In this document: positions 13,207 to 23,704 of the stretch, in pieces
How positions within the stretch are numbered: position 1 is the first letter of the stretch
How the letters are laid out: each line of letters opens with the position of its first letter
Assembly (NCBI GenBank): GCA_033782935.1
Contig: JAWQEG010000082.1
Coordinates: 620,001-684,000, forward strand
Direction of reading: 5' to 3'
DNA length: 64,000 bases
DNA from: Petrolisthes cinctipes
Lineage: Eukaryota; Arthropoda; Malacostraca; Decapoda; Porcellanidae
Notes under the pieces: generated by a model
Seen by the model: only the letters and a program-made list of their open reading frames with translations
Database searches by the model: none
What the model was told of the DNA's origin: nothing
Program-made: the position numbers and the translations under genes

Positions 13207-14209
13207 GAGTATTTTCAAAATACATGCTCAAAACATACTGAAAATCGATCTTTTAGGTGCACAAAAGTCGATATGTGCATGCATCTTCAGTACCCGTTTA
13301 TATCTCAAATTCAGGCTCAAAACACCCGAAAATTCAATATTTTGGGGTCCCAGAAGCAATCTGTACATGCCTACTCAGTGTTAGAGTATTTTCAAAATAC
13401 AGGCCCAAAACATGCTGAAAATCGATATTTTAGATGCCCAAAGTCAATATGTGCATGTATCTTCTGTACCCGTTTATATTTCAAATTCTGGCTCAAAACA
13501 CCCGAAAATTCAATATTTTGGGGTCCCAGAAGCAATCTGTACATGCCTACACAGTGCTAGAATATTTTCCAAATATAGGCGAAAAACATGCTAAAAATCG
13601 ACATTTTAGGTGCCAATAAATCGATATCTCAAATTCAGTCCCAAAACACCCGAAAATTCGATATTTAGAGGTCCCAGAAGGTATCTGTACATGCCTACTC
13701 CGTGTTAGAGTATTTTCAAAATACAGGCCAAAAACAAACTGAAAATCGATCTTTCAGGTGCCCAAAAGTCGATATGTGCATGCATCTTCTGTACCCGTTT
13801 ATATCTCAAATTCTGGCCCTAAACACCCGAACATTCGATATTTTGGGGTCCCAGAAGCGATCTGTACATGCCTACTCCGTGTTAGAGTATTTTCAAAATT
13901 CAGGCCCAAAATATGCTGAAAATCGATATTTTTAGGTGCCCAAAGTCAATATGTGCATGTATCTTCTGTACCCGTTTATATCTCAAATTCAGGCTCAAAA
14001 CACCCGAAAATTCAATATTTTGGGGTCCCAGAAGCAATCTGTACATGCCTACTCAGTGCTAGAATATTTTCAAAATATAGGCTAAAAACATGCTAAAAAT
14101 CGATCTTTTAGGTGCCAAAAAGTCGATATCTCAAATTCAGTCCCAAAACACCAGAAAATTCGATATTTAGGGGTCCCAGAAACAATCTGTACATGCCTAC
14201 TCAGTGTTA

Positions 14210-14385
14210 GAGTATTTTCAAAATACAGGCCCAAAACATGCTGAAAATCGATATTTTAGATGCCCAAAGTCAATATGTGCATGTATCTTCTGTACCCGTT
14301 TATATCTCAAATTCAGGCTCAAAACACCCGAAAATTCAATATTTTGGGGTCCTAGAAGCAATCTGTACATGCCTACTCAGTGTTA
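14210..14385 (+). repeat. Orphan B1 monomer, second copy of the 4182 arrangement
   Basis: B1 between a C1 and an A2-like monomer that starts tcaaaaaacaggccc. The segment from here to about 14758 corresponds to 4182-4730 with a constant offset of 10,028 bp, with a few differences (cagtgttag versus cattgttag, tgcatgtatc versus tgcatatatc). Confidence 0.85.
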
Positions 14386-15062
14386 GAGTATTTTCAAAAA
14401 ACAGGCCCAAAACATGCTGAAAATCGATCTTTTAGGTGCCCAAAAGTCGATATGTGTATGCATCTTCTGTACCCGTTTATATCTCAAATTCTGGCCCTAA
14501 ACACCCGAAAATTCGATATTTTGGGGTCCCAAAAGCGATCTGTACATGCCTACTCCGTGTTAGAGTATTTTCAAAATTCAGGCCCAAAACATGCTGAAAA
14601 TCGATATTTTTGGTTCCCAAAGTCAATATGTGCATGTATCTTCTGTACCCGTTTATATCTCAAATTCAGGCTCAAAACACCCGAAAATTCAATATTTTCG
14701 GGTCCCAGAAGCAATCTGTACATGCCTACTCAGTGTTAGAGTATTTTCAAAATACAGGCCCAAAACATGCTGAAAATCGATATTTTAGATGCCCAAAGTC
14801 AATATGTGCATGTATCTTCTGTACCCGTTTATATCTCAAATTCAGGCTCAAAACACCCGAAAATTCAATATTTTGGGGTCCCAGAATCAATCTGTACATG
14901 CCTACACAGTGCTAGAATATTTTCAAAATATAGGCTAAAAACATGCTAAAAATCGACATTTTAGGTGCCAAAAAATCGATATATCAAATTCAGTCCCAAA
15001 ACACCCGAAAATTCGATATTTAGAGGTCCCAGAAGGTATCTGTACATGCCTACTCCGTGTTA
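14386..15062 (+). repeat. Tetramer unit A2-B2-B1-C2 (677 bp)
   Basis: A2-like first monomer with aaaacaggcccaaaac and tatgtgtatgcatc, B2 with ggttcccaaag and a cgggtccc tail, then B1 at 14739 and C2. It keeps the head of the 4358 unit but a different tail. Confidence 0.84.
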
Positions 15063-15563
15063 GAGTATTTTCAAAATACAGGCCAAAAACATACTGAAAA
15101 TCGATCTTTTTGGTGCCCAGAAGTCGATATGTGCATGCATCTTCTGTACCCGTTTATATCTCAAATTCTGGCACTAAACACCCGAAAATTCGATATTTTG
15201 GGGTCCCAGAAGCGATCTGTACATGCCTACTCCGTGTTAGAGTATTTTCAAAATTCAGGCCCAAAACATGCTGAAAATCGATATTTTTGGTGCCCAAAGT
15301 CAATATGTGCATGTATCTTCTGTACCCGTTTATATCTCAAATTCAGGCTCAAAACACCCGAAAATTCAATATTTTGGGGTCCCAGAAGCAATCTGTACAT
15401 GCCTACACAGTGCTAGAATATTTTCAAAATATAGGCTAAAAACATGCTAAAAATCGACATTTTAGGTGCCAAAAAATCGATATATCAAATTCAGTCCCAA
15501 AACACCCGAAAATTCGATATTTAGAGGTCCCAGAAGGTATCTGTACATGCCTACTCCGTGTTA

Positions 15564-16242
15564 GAGTATTTTCAAAATACAGGCCAAAAACATACTGAAA
15601 ATCGATCTTTTAGGTGCCCAAAAGTCGATATGTGCATGCATCTTCTGTACCCGTTTATATCTCAAATTCTGGCACTAAACACCCGAAAATTCGATATTTT
15701 GGGGTCCCAGAAGCGATCTGTACATGCCTACTCCGTGTTAGAGTATTTTCAAAATTCAGGCCCAAAACATGCTGAAAATCGATATTTTTGGTGCCCAAAG
15801 TCAATATGTGCATGTATCTTCTGTACCCGTTTATATCTCAAATTCAGGCTCAAAACACCCGAAAATTCAATATTTTGGGGTCCCAGAAGCAATCTGTACA
15901 TGCCTACTCAGTGTTAGAGTATTTTCAAAATACAGGCCCAAAACATGCTGAAAATCGATATTTTAGATGCCCAAAGTCAATATGTGCATGTATCTTCTGT
16001 ACCCGTTTATATCTCAAATTCAGGCTCAAAACACCCGAAAATTCAATATTTTGGGGTCCCAGAAGCAATCTGTACATGCCTACACAGTGCTAGAATATTT
16101 AAAAAAAAAAAAGGCTAAAAACATGCTAAAAATCGACATTTTAGGTGCCAAAAAATCGATATCTCAAATTCAGTCCCAAAACACCCGAAAATTCGATATT
16201 TAGAGGTCCCAGAAGGTATCTGTACATGCCTACTCCGTGTTA
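15564..16242 (+). repeat. Tetramer unit A2-B2-B1-C2 (679 bp) with a poly-A interruption
   Basis: Standard tetramer (677) plus 2 bp from a run of 12 A that replaces the right arm of the boundary dyad of its C2 monomer at 16101-16112. Confidence 0.85.
16101..16112 (+). repeat. Poly-A run of 12 replacing a dyad arm
   Basis: The usual gaatattttcaaaatatagg reads gaatattt followed by 12 A and then gg. It is the longest homopolymer noticed in the window. It may be a real slippage event at an A/T-rich boundary or a sequencing or consensus error. Confidence 0.9.
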
Positions 16243-18738
16243 GAGTATTTTCAAAATACAGGCCAAAAACATACTGAAAATCGATCTTTTAGGTGCCCAA
16301 AAGTCGATATGTGCATGCATCTTCTGTACCCGTTTATATCTCAAATTCTGGCCCTAAACACCCGAAAATTCGATATTTTGGGGTCCATAGAAGCGATCTA
16401 TACATCCCTACTCCGTGTTAGAGTATTTTCAAATTTCAGGCCCAAAACATGCTGAAAATCGATATTTTTGGTGCCCAAAGTCAATATGTGCATGAATCTT
16501 CTGTACCCGTTTATATCTCAAATTCAGGATCAAAACACCCGAAAATTCAATATTTTGGGGTCCCAGAAGCAATCTGTACATGCCTACTCAGTGCTAGAAT
16601 ATTTTCAAAATATAGGCTAAAAACATACTAAAAATCGATCTTTTAGGTGCCAAAAAGTCGATATCTCAAATTCAGTCCCAAAACACCCGAAAATTCGATA
16701 TGTAGGGGTCCCAGAAGCGATCTGTACATGCCTACTCCGTGTTAGAGTATTTTCAAAATACATGCTCAAAACATACTGAAAATCGATCTTTTAGGTGCAC
16801 AAAAGTCGATATGTGCATGCATCTTCAGTACCCGTTTATATCTCAAATTCAGGCTCAAAACACCCGAAAATTCAATATTTTGGGGTCCCAGAAGCAATCT
16901 GTATATGCCTACTCAGTGTTAGAGTATTTTCAAAATACAGGCCCAAAACATGCTGAAAATCGATATTTTAGATGCCCAAAGTCAATATATGCATGTATCT
17001 TCTGTACCCGTTTATATCTCAAATTCTGGCCCTAAACACCCGAAAATTCAATATTTTGGGGTCCCAGAAGCAATCTGTACATGCCTACTCAGTGCTAGAA
17101 TATTTTCAAAATATAGGCTAAAAACATGCTAAAAATCGATCTTTTAGGTGCCAAAAAGTCGATATCTCAAATTCAGTCCCAAAACACCAGAAAATTCGAT
17201 ATTTAGGGGCCCCAGAAGCGATCTGTACATGCCTACTCCGTGTTAGAGTATTTTCAAAATACATGCTCAAAACATACTGAAAATCGATCTTTTAGGTGCA
17301 CAAAAGTCGATATGTGCATGCATCTTCAGTACCCGTTTATATCTCAAATTCAATCTCAAAACACACGAAAATTCAATATTTTGGGGTCCCAGAAGCAATC
17401 TGTACAGTGTTAGAGCATTTTCAAAATACAGGCCCAAAACATGCTGAAAATCGATATTTTAGATGCCCAAAGTCAATATGTGCATGTATCTTCTGTACCC
17501 GTTTATATCTCAAATTCAGGCTCAAAACACCCGAAAATTCAATATTTTGGGGTACCAGAAGCAATCTGTACATGCCTAGACAGTGCTAGAATATTTTCAA
17601 AATATAGGCTAAAAACATGCTAAAAATCGACATTTTAGGTGCCAAAAAATCGATATATCAAATTCAGTCCCAAAACACCCGAAAATTTGATATTTAGAGG
17701 TCCCAGAAGGTATTTGTACATGCCTAATTCTTTTTAGAGTATTTTCAAAATACAGGCCAAAAACATACTGAAAATCGATCTTTTAGGTGCCCAAAAGTCG
17801 ATATGTGCATGCATCTTCTGGACCCGTTTATATCTCAAATTCTGGCCCTAAACACCCCAAAATTCGATATTTTGGGGTCCCAGAAGCGATCTGTACATGC
17901 CTACTCCGTGTTAGAGTATTTTCAAAATTCAGGCCCAAAACATGCTGAAAATCGATATTTTTGGTGCCCAAAGTCAATATGTGCATGTATCTTCTGTACC
18001 CGTTTATATCTCAAATTCAGGCTCAAAACACCCGAAAAATCAATATTTTGGGGTCCCAGAAGCAATCTGTACATGCCTACTCAGTGCTAGAATATTTTCA
18101 AAATATAGGCTAAAAACATGCTAAAAATCGATCTTTTAGGTGCCAAAAAGTCGATATCTCAAATTCAGTCACAAAACACCCGAAAATTCGATATTTAGGG
18201 GTCCCAGAGGCGATCTGTACATGCCTACTCCGCTTTAGAGTATTTTCAAAATACATGCTCAAAACATACTGAAAATCGATCTTTTAGGTGCACAAAAGTC
18301 AATATGTGCATGAATCTTCAGTACCCGTTTATATCTCAAATTCAGGCTCAAAACACCCGAAAATTCAATATATTGGGGTCCCAGAAGCAAGCTGTACATG
18401 CCTACTCAGTGTTAGAGTATTTTCAAAATACAGGCCCAAAACATGCTGAAAATCGATATTTTTGGTGCCCAAAGTCAATATGTGCATGTATCTTCTGTAC
18501 CCGTTTATATCTCAAATTCAGGCTCAAAACACCCGAAAATTCAATATTTTGGGGTCCCAGAAGCAATCTGTACATGCCTACACAGTGCTAGAATATTTTC
18601 AAAATATAGGCTAAAAACATGCTAAAAATCGACATTTTAGGTGCCAAAAAATCGATATATCAAATTCAGTCCCAAAACACCCGAAAATTCGATATTCAGA
18701 GGTCCCACAAGGTATCTGTACATGCCTACTCCTTGTTA

Positions 18739-19053
18739 GAGTATTTTCAAAATACAGGCCAAAAACATACTGAAAATCGATCTATTAGGTGCCCAAAAGT
18801 CGATATGTGCATGCATCTTCTGTACCCGTTTATATCTCAAATTCAGGCTCAAAACACCCGAAAATTCAATATTTTGGGGTCCCAGAAGCAATCTGTACAG
18901 TGCTAGAATATTTTCAAAATATAGGCGAAAAACATGCTAAAAATCGACATTTTAGGTGCCAATAAATCGATATCTCAAATTCAGTCCCAAAACACCCGAA
19001 AATTCGATATTTAGAGGTCCCAGAAGGTATCTGTACATGCCTACTCCGTGTTA
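18739..19053 (+). repeat. Hybrid A2/B + C2 dimer unit (315 bp)
   Basis: A2 first half joined to a B-type second half, the 10-bp-short junction, then C2 with aggcgaaaaacatg and gccaataaatcg. It is the one copy in which I find the short B-to-C junction followed by a C2 rather than a C1 monomer. Confidence 0.83.
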
Positions 19054-19378
19054 GAGTATTTTCAAAATACAGGCCAAAAACAAACTGAAAATCGATCTTT
19101 CAGGTGCCCAAAAGTCGATATGTGCATGCATCTTCTGTACCCGTTTATATCTCAAATTCTGGCCCTAAACACCCGAACATTCGATATTTTGGGGTCCCAG
19201 AAGCGATCTGTACATGCCTACTCAGTGCTAGAATATTTTCAAAATATAGGCTAAAAACATGCTAAAAATCGATCTTTTAGGTGCCAAAAAGTCGATATCT
19301 CAAATTCAGTCCCAAAACACAAGAAAATTCGATATTTAGGGGCCCCAGAAGCGATCTGTACATGCCTACTCCGTGTTA
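19054..19378 (+). repeat. Hybrid A2/B + C1 dimer unit (325 bp)
   Basis: A2 (with caaactgaaaatc, gatctttcagg and cccgaacattcg, also seen at 13708) runs into a B-type tail ctcagtgctag and then C1. 177 + 148 = 325, so one 176-bp monomer is missing in register. Confidence 0.84.
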
Positions 19379-21354
19379 GAGTATTTTCAAAATACATGCT
19401 CAAAACATACTGAAAATCGATCTTTTAGGTGCACAAAAGTCGATATGTGCATGCATCTTCAGTACCCGTTTATATCTCAAATTCAGGCTCAAAACACCCG
19501 AAAATTCAATATTTTGGGGTCCCAGAAGCAATCTGTACAGTGTTAGAGTATTTTCAAAATACAGGCCCAAAACATGCTGAAAATCGATATTTTAGATGCC
19601 CAAAGTCAATATGTGCATGTATCTTCTGTACCCGTTTATATCTCAAATTCAGGCTCAAAACACCCGAAAATTCAATATTTTGGGGTCCCAGAAGCAATCT
19701 GTACATGCCTACTCAGTGCTAGAATATTTTCAAAATATAGGCTAAAAACATGCTAAAATTCGATCATTTAGGTGCCAAAAAGTCGATATCTCAAATTCAG
19801 TCCCAAAACACCCGAAAATTCGATATTTAGGGGTCCCAGAGGCGATCTGTACATGCCTACTCCGTGTTAGAGTATTTTCAAAATACATGCTCAAAACATA
19901 CTGAAAATCGATCTTTTAGGTGCACAAAAGTCGATATGTGCATGCATCTTCAGTACCCGTTTATATCTCAAATTCAGGCTCAAAACACCCGAAAATTCAA
20001 TATTTGGGGGTCCCAGAAGCAATCTGTACAGTGTTAGAGTATTTTCAAAATTCAGGCCCAAAACATGCTGAAAATCGATATTTTAGATGCCCAAAGTCAA
20101 TATGTGCATGTATCTTCTGTACCCGTTTATATCTCAAATTCAGGCTCAAAACACACGAAAATTCAATATTTTGGGGTCCCAGAAGCAATCTGTACATGCC
20201 TACACAGTGCTAGAATATTTTCAAAATATAGGCTAAAAACATGCTAAAAATCGATATTATAGGTGCCAAAAAATCTATATCTCAAATTCAGTCCCATAAC
20301 ACCCGAAAATTCGATATTTAGAGGTCCCAGAAGGTATCTGTACATGCCTACTCCGTGTTAGAGTATTTTCAAAATACAGGCCAAAAACATACTGAAAATC
20401 GATCTTTTAGGTGCCCAAAAGTCGATATGTGCATGCATCTTCTGTACCAGTTTATATATCAAATTTTGGCCCTAAACACCCGAAAATTCGATATTTTGGG
20501 GTCCCAGAAGCGATCTGTACATGCCTACTCCGTGTTAGAGTATTTTCAAAATTCAGGCCCAAAACATGCTGAAAATCGATATTTTTGGTGCCCAAATTCA
20601 ATATGTGCATGTATCTTCTGTACCCGTTTATATCTCAAATTCAGGCTCAAAACACCCGAAAATTCAATATTTTGGGGTCCCAGAAGCAATCTGTACATGC
20701 CTACTCAGTGCTAGAATATTTTCAAAATATAGGCTAAAAACATGCTAAAAATCGACATTTTAGGTGCCAAAAAATCGATATCTCAAATTCAGTCCCAAAA
20801 CACCCGAAAATTCGATATTTAGAGGTCCCAGAAGGTATCTGTACATGCCTACTCCGTGTTAGAGTATTTTCAAAATACAGGCCAAAAACATACTGAAAAT
20901 CGATCTTTTAGGTGCCCAAAAGTCGATATGTGCATGCATCTTCTGTACCCGTTTATATCTCAAATTTTGGCCCTAAACACCCGAAAATTCGATATTTTTA
21001 TGGTCCCAGAAGCGATCTGTACATGCCTACTCCGTGTTAGAGTATTTTCAAAATTCAGGCCCAAAACATGCTGAAAATCGATATTTTTAGGTGCCCAAAG
21101 TCAATATGTGCATGTATCTTCTGTACCCGTTTATATCTCAAATTCAGGCTCAAAACACCCGAAAATTCAATATTTTGGGGTCCCAGAAGCAATCTGTACA
21201 GTGCTAGAATATTTTCAAAATATAGGCTAAAAACATGCTAAAAATCGATCTTTTAGGTGCCAAAAAGTCGATATCTCAAATTCAGTCAAAAAACACCCGA
21301 AAATTCGATTTTTAGGGGTCCCAGAAGCGATCTGTACATGCCTAATCCGTGTTA

Positions 21355-21531
21355 GATTATTTTCAAAATACATGCTCAAAACATACTGAAAATCGATCTT
21401 TTAGGTGCACAAAAGTCGATATGTGCATGCATCTTCAGTACCCGTTTATATCTCAAATTCAGGCTCAAAACACCCGAAAATTCAATATTTTGGGGTCCCA
21501 GAAGCAATCTGTACATGCCTACTCCGTGTTA
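21355..21531 (+). repeat. Orphan A1 monomer directly before A2
   Basis: A full 177-bp A1 is followed at once by an A2 monomer at 21532, with no B or C. The mirror case, A2 before A1, is at 52075-52251. Because both are 177 bp the same frame stays open here for 178 codons, the longest open frame in the window, for a structural rather than a coding reason. Confidence 0.86.
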
Positions 21532-22535
21532 GAGTATTTTCAAAATACAGGCCAAAAACATACTGAAAATCGATCTTTTAGGTGCCCAAAAGTCAATATG
21601 TGCATGCATCTTCTGTACCCGTTTATATCTCAAATTCTGGCCCTAAACACCCGAAAATTCGATATTTTGGGGTCCCAGAAGCGATCTGTACATGCCTACT
21701 CCGTGTTAGAGTATTTTCAAAATTCAGGCCCAAAACATGCTGAAAATCGATATTTTTGGTGCCCAAAGTCAATATGTGCATGTATCTTCTGTACCCGTTT
21801 ATATCTCAAATTCAGGCTCAAAACACCCGAAAATTCAATATTTTGGGGTCCCAGAAGCAATCTGTACATGCCTACTCAGTGCTAGAATATTTTCAAAATA
21901 TAGGCTAAAAACATGCTAAAAATCGATCTTTTAGGTGCCAAAAAGTCGATATCTCAAATTCAGTCCCAAAACACCCGAAAATTCGATATTTAGGGGTCCC
22001 AGAAGGTATCTGTACATGTCTACTCCGTGTTAGAGTATTTTCAAAATACATGCTCAAAACATACTGAAAATCGATCTTTTAGGTGCCCAAAAGTCGATAT
22101 GTGCATGCATCTTCTGTACCCGTTTATATCTCAAATTCTGGCCCTAAACACCCGAAAATTCGATATTTTGGGGTCCCAGAAGCGATCTGTACATGCCTAC
22201 TCCGTGTTAGAGTATTTTCAAAATTCAGGCCCAAAACATGCTGAAAATCGATATTTTTGGTGCCCAAAGTCAATATGTGCATGTATCTTCTGTACCCGTT
22301 TATATCTCATATTCAGGCTCAAAACAACCGAAAATTCAATATTTTGGGGTCCCAGAAGCAATCTGTACATGCCTATTCAGTGCTAGAATATTTTCAAAAT
22401 ATAGGCTAAAAAAACATGCTAAAAATCGATCTTTTAGGTGCCAAAAAGTCGATATCTCAAATTCAGTCCCAAAACACCCGAAAATTCGATATTTAGGGGT
22501 CTCAGAAGCGATCTGTACATGCCTACTCCGTGTCA

Positions 22536-22860
22536 GAGTATTTTCAAAATACATGCTCAAAACATGCTGAAAATCGATATTTTAGATGCACAAAAGTCGA
22601 TATGTGCATGCATCTTCAGTACCCGTTTATATCTCAAATTCAGGCTCAAAACACCCGAAAATTCAATATTTTCGGGTCCCAGAAGCAATCTGTACATGCC
22701 TACACAGTGCTAGAATATTTTCAAAATATAGGCTAAAAACATGCTAAGAATCGACATTTTAGGTGCCAAAAAATCGATATATCAAATTCAGTCCCAAAAC
22801 ACCCGAAAATTCGATATTTAGAGGTCCCAGAAGGTATCTGTACATGCCTAATCCGTGTTA
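22536..22860 (+). repeat. Hybrid A1/B + C2 dimer unit (325 bp)
   Basis: A1 whose middle carries gatattttagatgcac, a B1-like change, and whose tail is B-type (cgggtccc, cacagtgctag), followed by C2 with gctaagaatcgac. Same lineage as 27849-28173 and 34480-34804. Confidence 0.84.
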
Positions 22861-23206
22861 GAGTATTTTCAAAATACAGGCCAAAAACATACTGAAAATC
22901 GATCTTTTAGGTGCCCAAAAGTCGATATGTGCATGCATCTTCTGTACCCGTTTATATCTCAAATTCTGGCCCTAAACACCCGAAAATTCGATATTTTGGG
23001 GTCCCAGAAGCGATCTGTACATGCCTACTCCGTGTTAGAGTATTTTCAAAATTCAGGTCCAAAACATGCTGAAAATCGATATTTTTGGTGCCCAAAGTCA
23101 ATATGTGCATGTATCTTCTGTACCCGTTCATATCCTTAAATTCAGGCTCAAAACACCCGAAAATTCAATATTTTGGGGTCACAGAAGCAATCTGTACAGT
23201 GCTAGA

Positions 23207-23220
23207 ATATTTATAAATAT
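23207..23220. repeat. Perfect 14-bp palindrome at a monomer boundary, copy 1
   Basis: The C1 boundary dyad has become ATATTTATAAATAT, a perfect even palindrome, after losing one base and changing another relative to ATATTTTcAAAATAT. Further copies are at 25700, 28519, 31504 and 35150. Confidence 0.93.
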
Positions 23221-23351
23221 AGGCTAAAAACATGCTAAAAATCGATCTTTTAGGTGCCAAAAAGTCGATATCTCAAATTCAGTCCCAAAACACCCGAAAA
23301 TTCGATATTTAGGGGTCCCAGAAGCGATCTGTACATGCCTACTCCGTGTTA

Positions 23352-23528
23352 GAGTATTTTCAAAATACATGCTCAAAACATACTGAAAATCGATCTTTTA
23401 GGTGCACAAAAGTCGATATGTGCATGCATCTTCAGTACCCGTTTATATCTCAAATTCAGGCTCAAAACACCCGAAAATTCAATATTTTGGGGTCCCAGAA
23501 GCAATCTGTACATGCCTACTCCGTGTTA
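23352..23528 (+). repeat. Monomer class A1 (177 bp), exemplar
   Basis: Full-length monomer. Diagnostic bases are aatacatgctcaaaac near the start, gtgcacaaaagtcgatatg in the middle, cttcagtacccg, then aggctcaaaacaccc and attcaatattttggggtc in the second half. Its second half is essentially the same as that of the B monomers, while its first half is distinct. It usually follows a C1 monomer and precedes a B monomer. Because 177 is 59 codons, one frame stays open across it, which produces the many spurious reading frames in the array. Confidence 0.92.
23362..23451 (+). repeat. First half-monomer (H1, ~90 bp) of the cryptic internal duplication
   Basis: Monomer positions 11-100. It aligns by eye, in the same direction, with positions 101-177 plus the first 10 bases of the next monomer. 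Shared blocks in the same order are aaaattcaggc / aaattcaggc, caaaaca, gaaaat, atatttt, gg..ccca, caat..tgt.catg. Similarity is strongest over the first 70 or so bases and fades towards the end. H1 contains the alternating purine-pyrimidine tract at positions 65-78 where the class C deletion begins. Confidence 0.8.
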
Positions 23529-23538
23529 GAGTATTTTC
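23452..23538 (+). repeat. Second half-monomer (H2, ~87 bp) of the cryptic internal duplication
   Basis: Starts at aaattcaggctc and runs into the first 10 bases of the next monomer. It is the diverged partner of H1. H2 comes in recognisable versions: one shared by A1, B1 and B2 (aggctcaaaacac...caatatttt...gcaatctg), one in A2 (tggccctaaacac...cgatatttt...gcgatctg) and one in C (cagtcccaaaacac...cgatatttag). A1 and B therefore share H2 while differing in H1, so halves appear to have been swapped as modules. Confidence 0.78.
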
Positions 23539-23704
23539 AAAATACAGGCCCAAAACATGCTGAAAATCGATATTTTAGATGCCCAAAGTCAATATGTGCA
23601 TGTATCTTCTGTACCCGTTTATATCTCAAATTCAGGCTCAAAACACCCGAAAATTCAATATTTTGGGGTCCCAGAAGCAATCTGTACATGCCTACACAGT
23701 GCTA
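23529..23704 (+). repeat. Monomer class B1 (176 bp), exemplar
   Basis: One base shorter than A because the run in gcccaaagtcaat has one A fewer than gcccaaaagtcgat. Diagnostics are aatacaggcccaaaacatg, gatattttagatgccc and gcatgtatcttctg. It usually follows A1 and precedes C2, but it also appears without an A partner (4182, 14210, 1048, 36798, 55072) or directly after B2 in tetramers. The single-base difference shifts the reading frame at each passage, which argues against any coding role. Confidence 0.92.

Larger units (their letters stand above)
9867..16242 (+). repeat. Array block IV: trimers interspersed with four-monomer units
   Basis: Units start at 9867 (tetramer, 677), 10544, 11045, 11546 (tetramer, 677), 12223, 12724 (483), 13207, 13708 (502), 14210 (B1 alone), 14386 (tetramer, 677), 15063 (A2-B2-C2) and 15564 (tetramer, 679). 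The tetramers are A-B2-B1-C2, as if an A2-B2 head had been joined to a B1-C2 tail. The 12724 unit carries 10-bp losses at both A-to-B and B-to-C junctions plus a small rearrangement, aaaatatattcacaatata. Confidence 0.88.
16243..22032 (+). repeat. Array block V: shortened and hybrid units
   Basis: Units start at 16243 (502), 16745 (A1-B1-C1), 17246 (491), 17737, 18238, 18739 (315), 19054 (325), 19379 (491), 19870 (491), 20361 (A2-B2-C2), 20862 (493), 21355 (A1 alone, 177) and 21532 (A2-B2-C1). The block is notable for the 10-bp loss at the A-to-B junction (17246, 19379, 19870), for two consecutive A/B hybrids, and for many private substitutions (gcctaattctttttagag near 17723, ccgctttagag near 18230), suggesting less homogenised sequence. 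Confidence 0.86.

Noticed and set aside
21349..21885. The longest open frame (178 codons)
   Set aside because: It results from an A1 monomer placed directly before A2, two 177-bp units in the same frame. Its sequence is ordinary satellite.
23352..23528. Promoter-like tttatat and tata sequences in each monomer
   Set aside because: A+T-rich matches are expected by chance, and there is no gene downstream to support a promoter.
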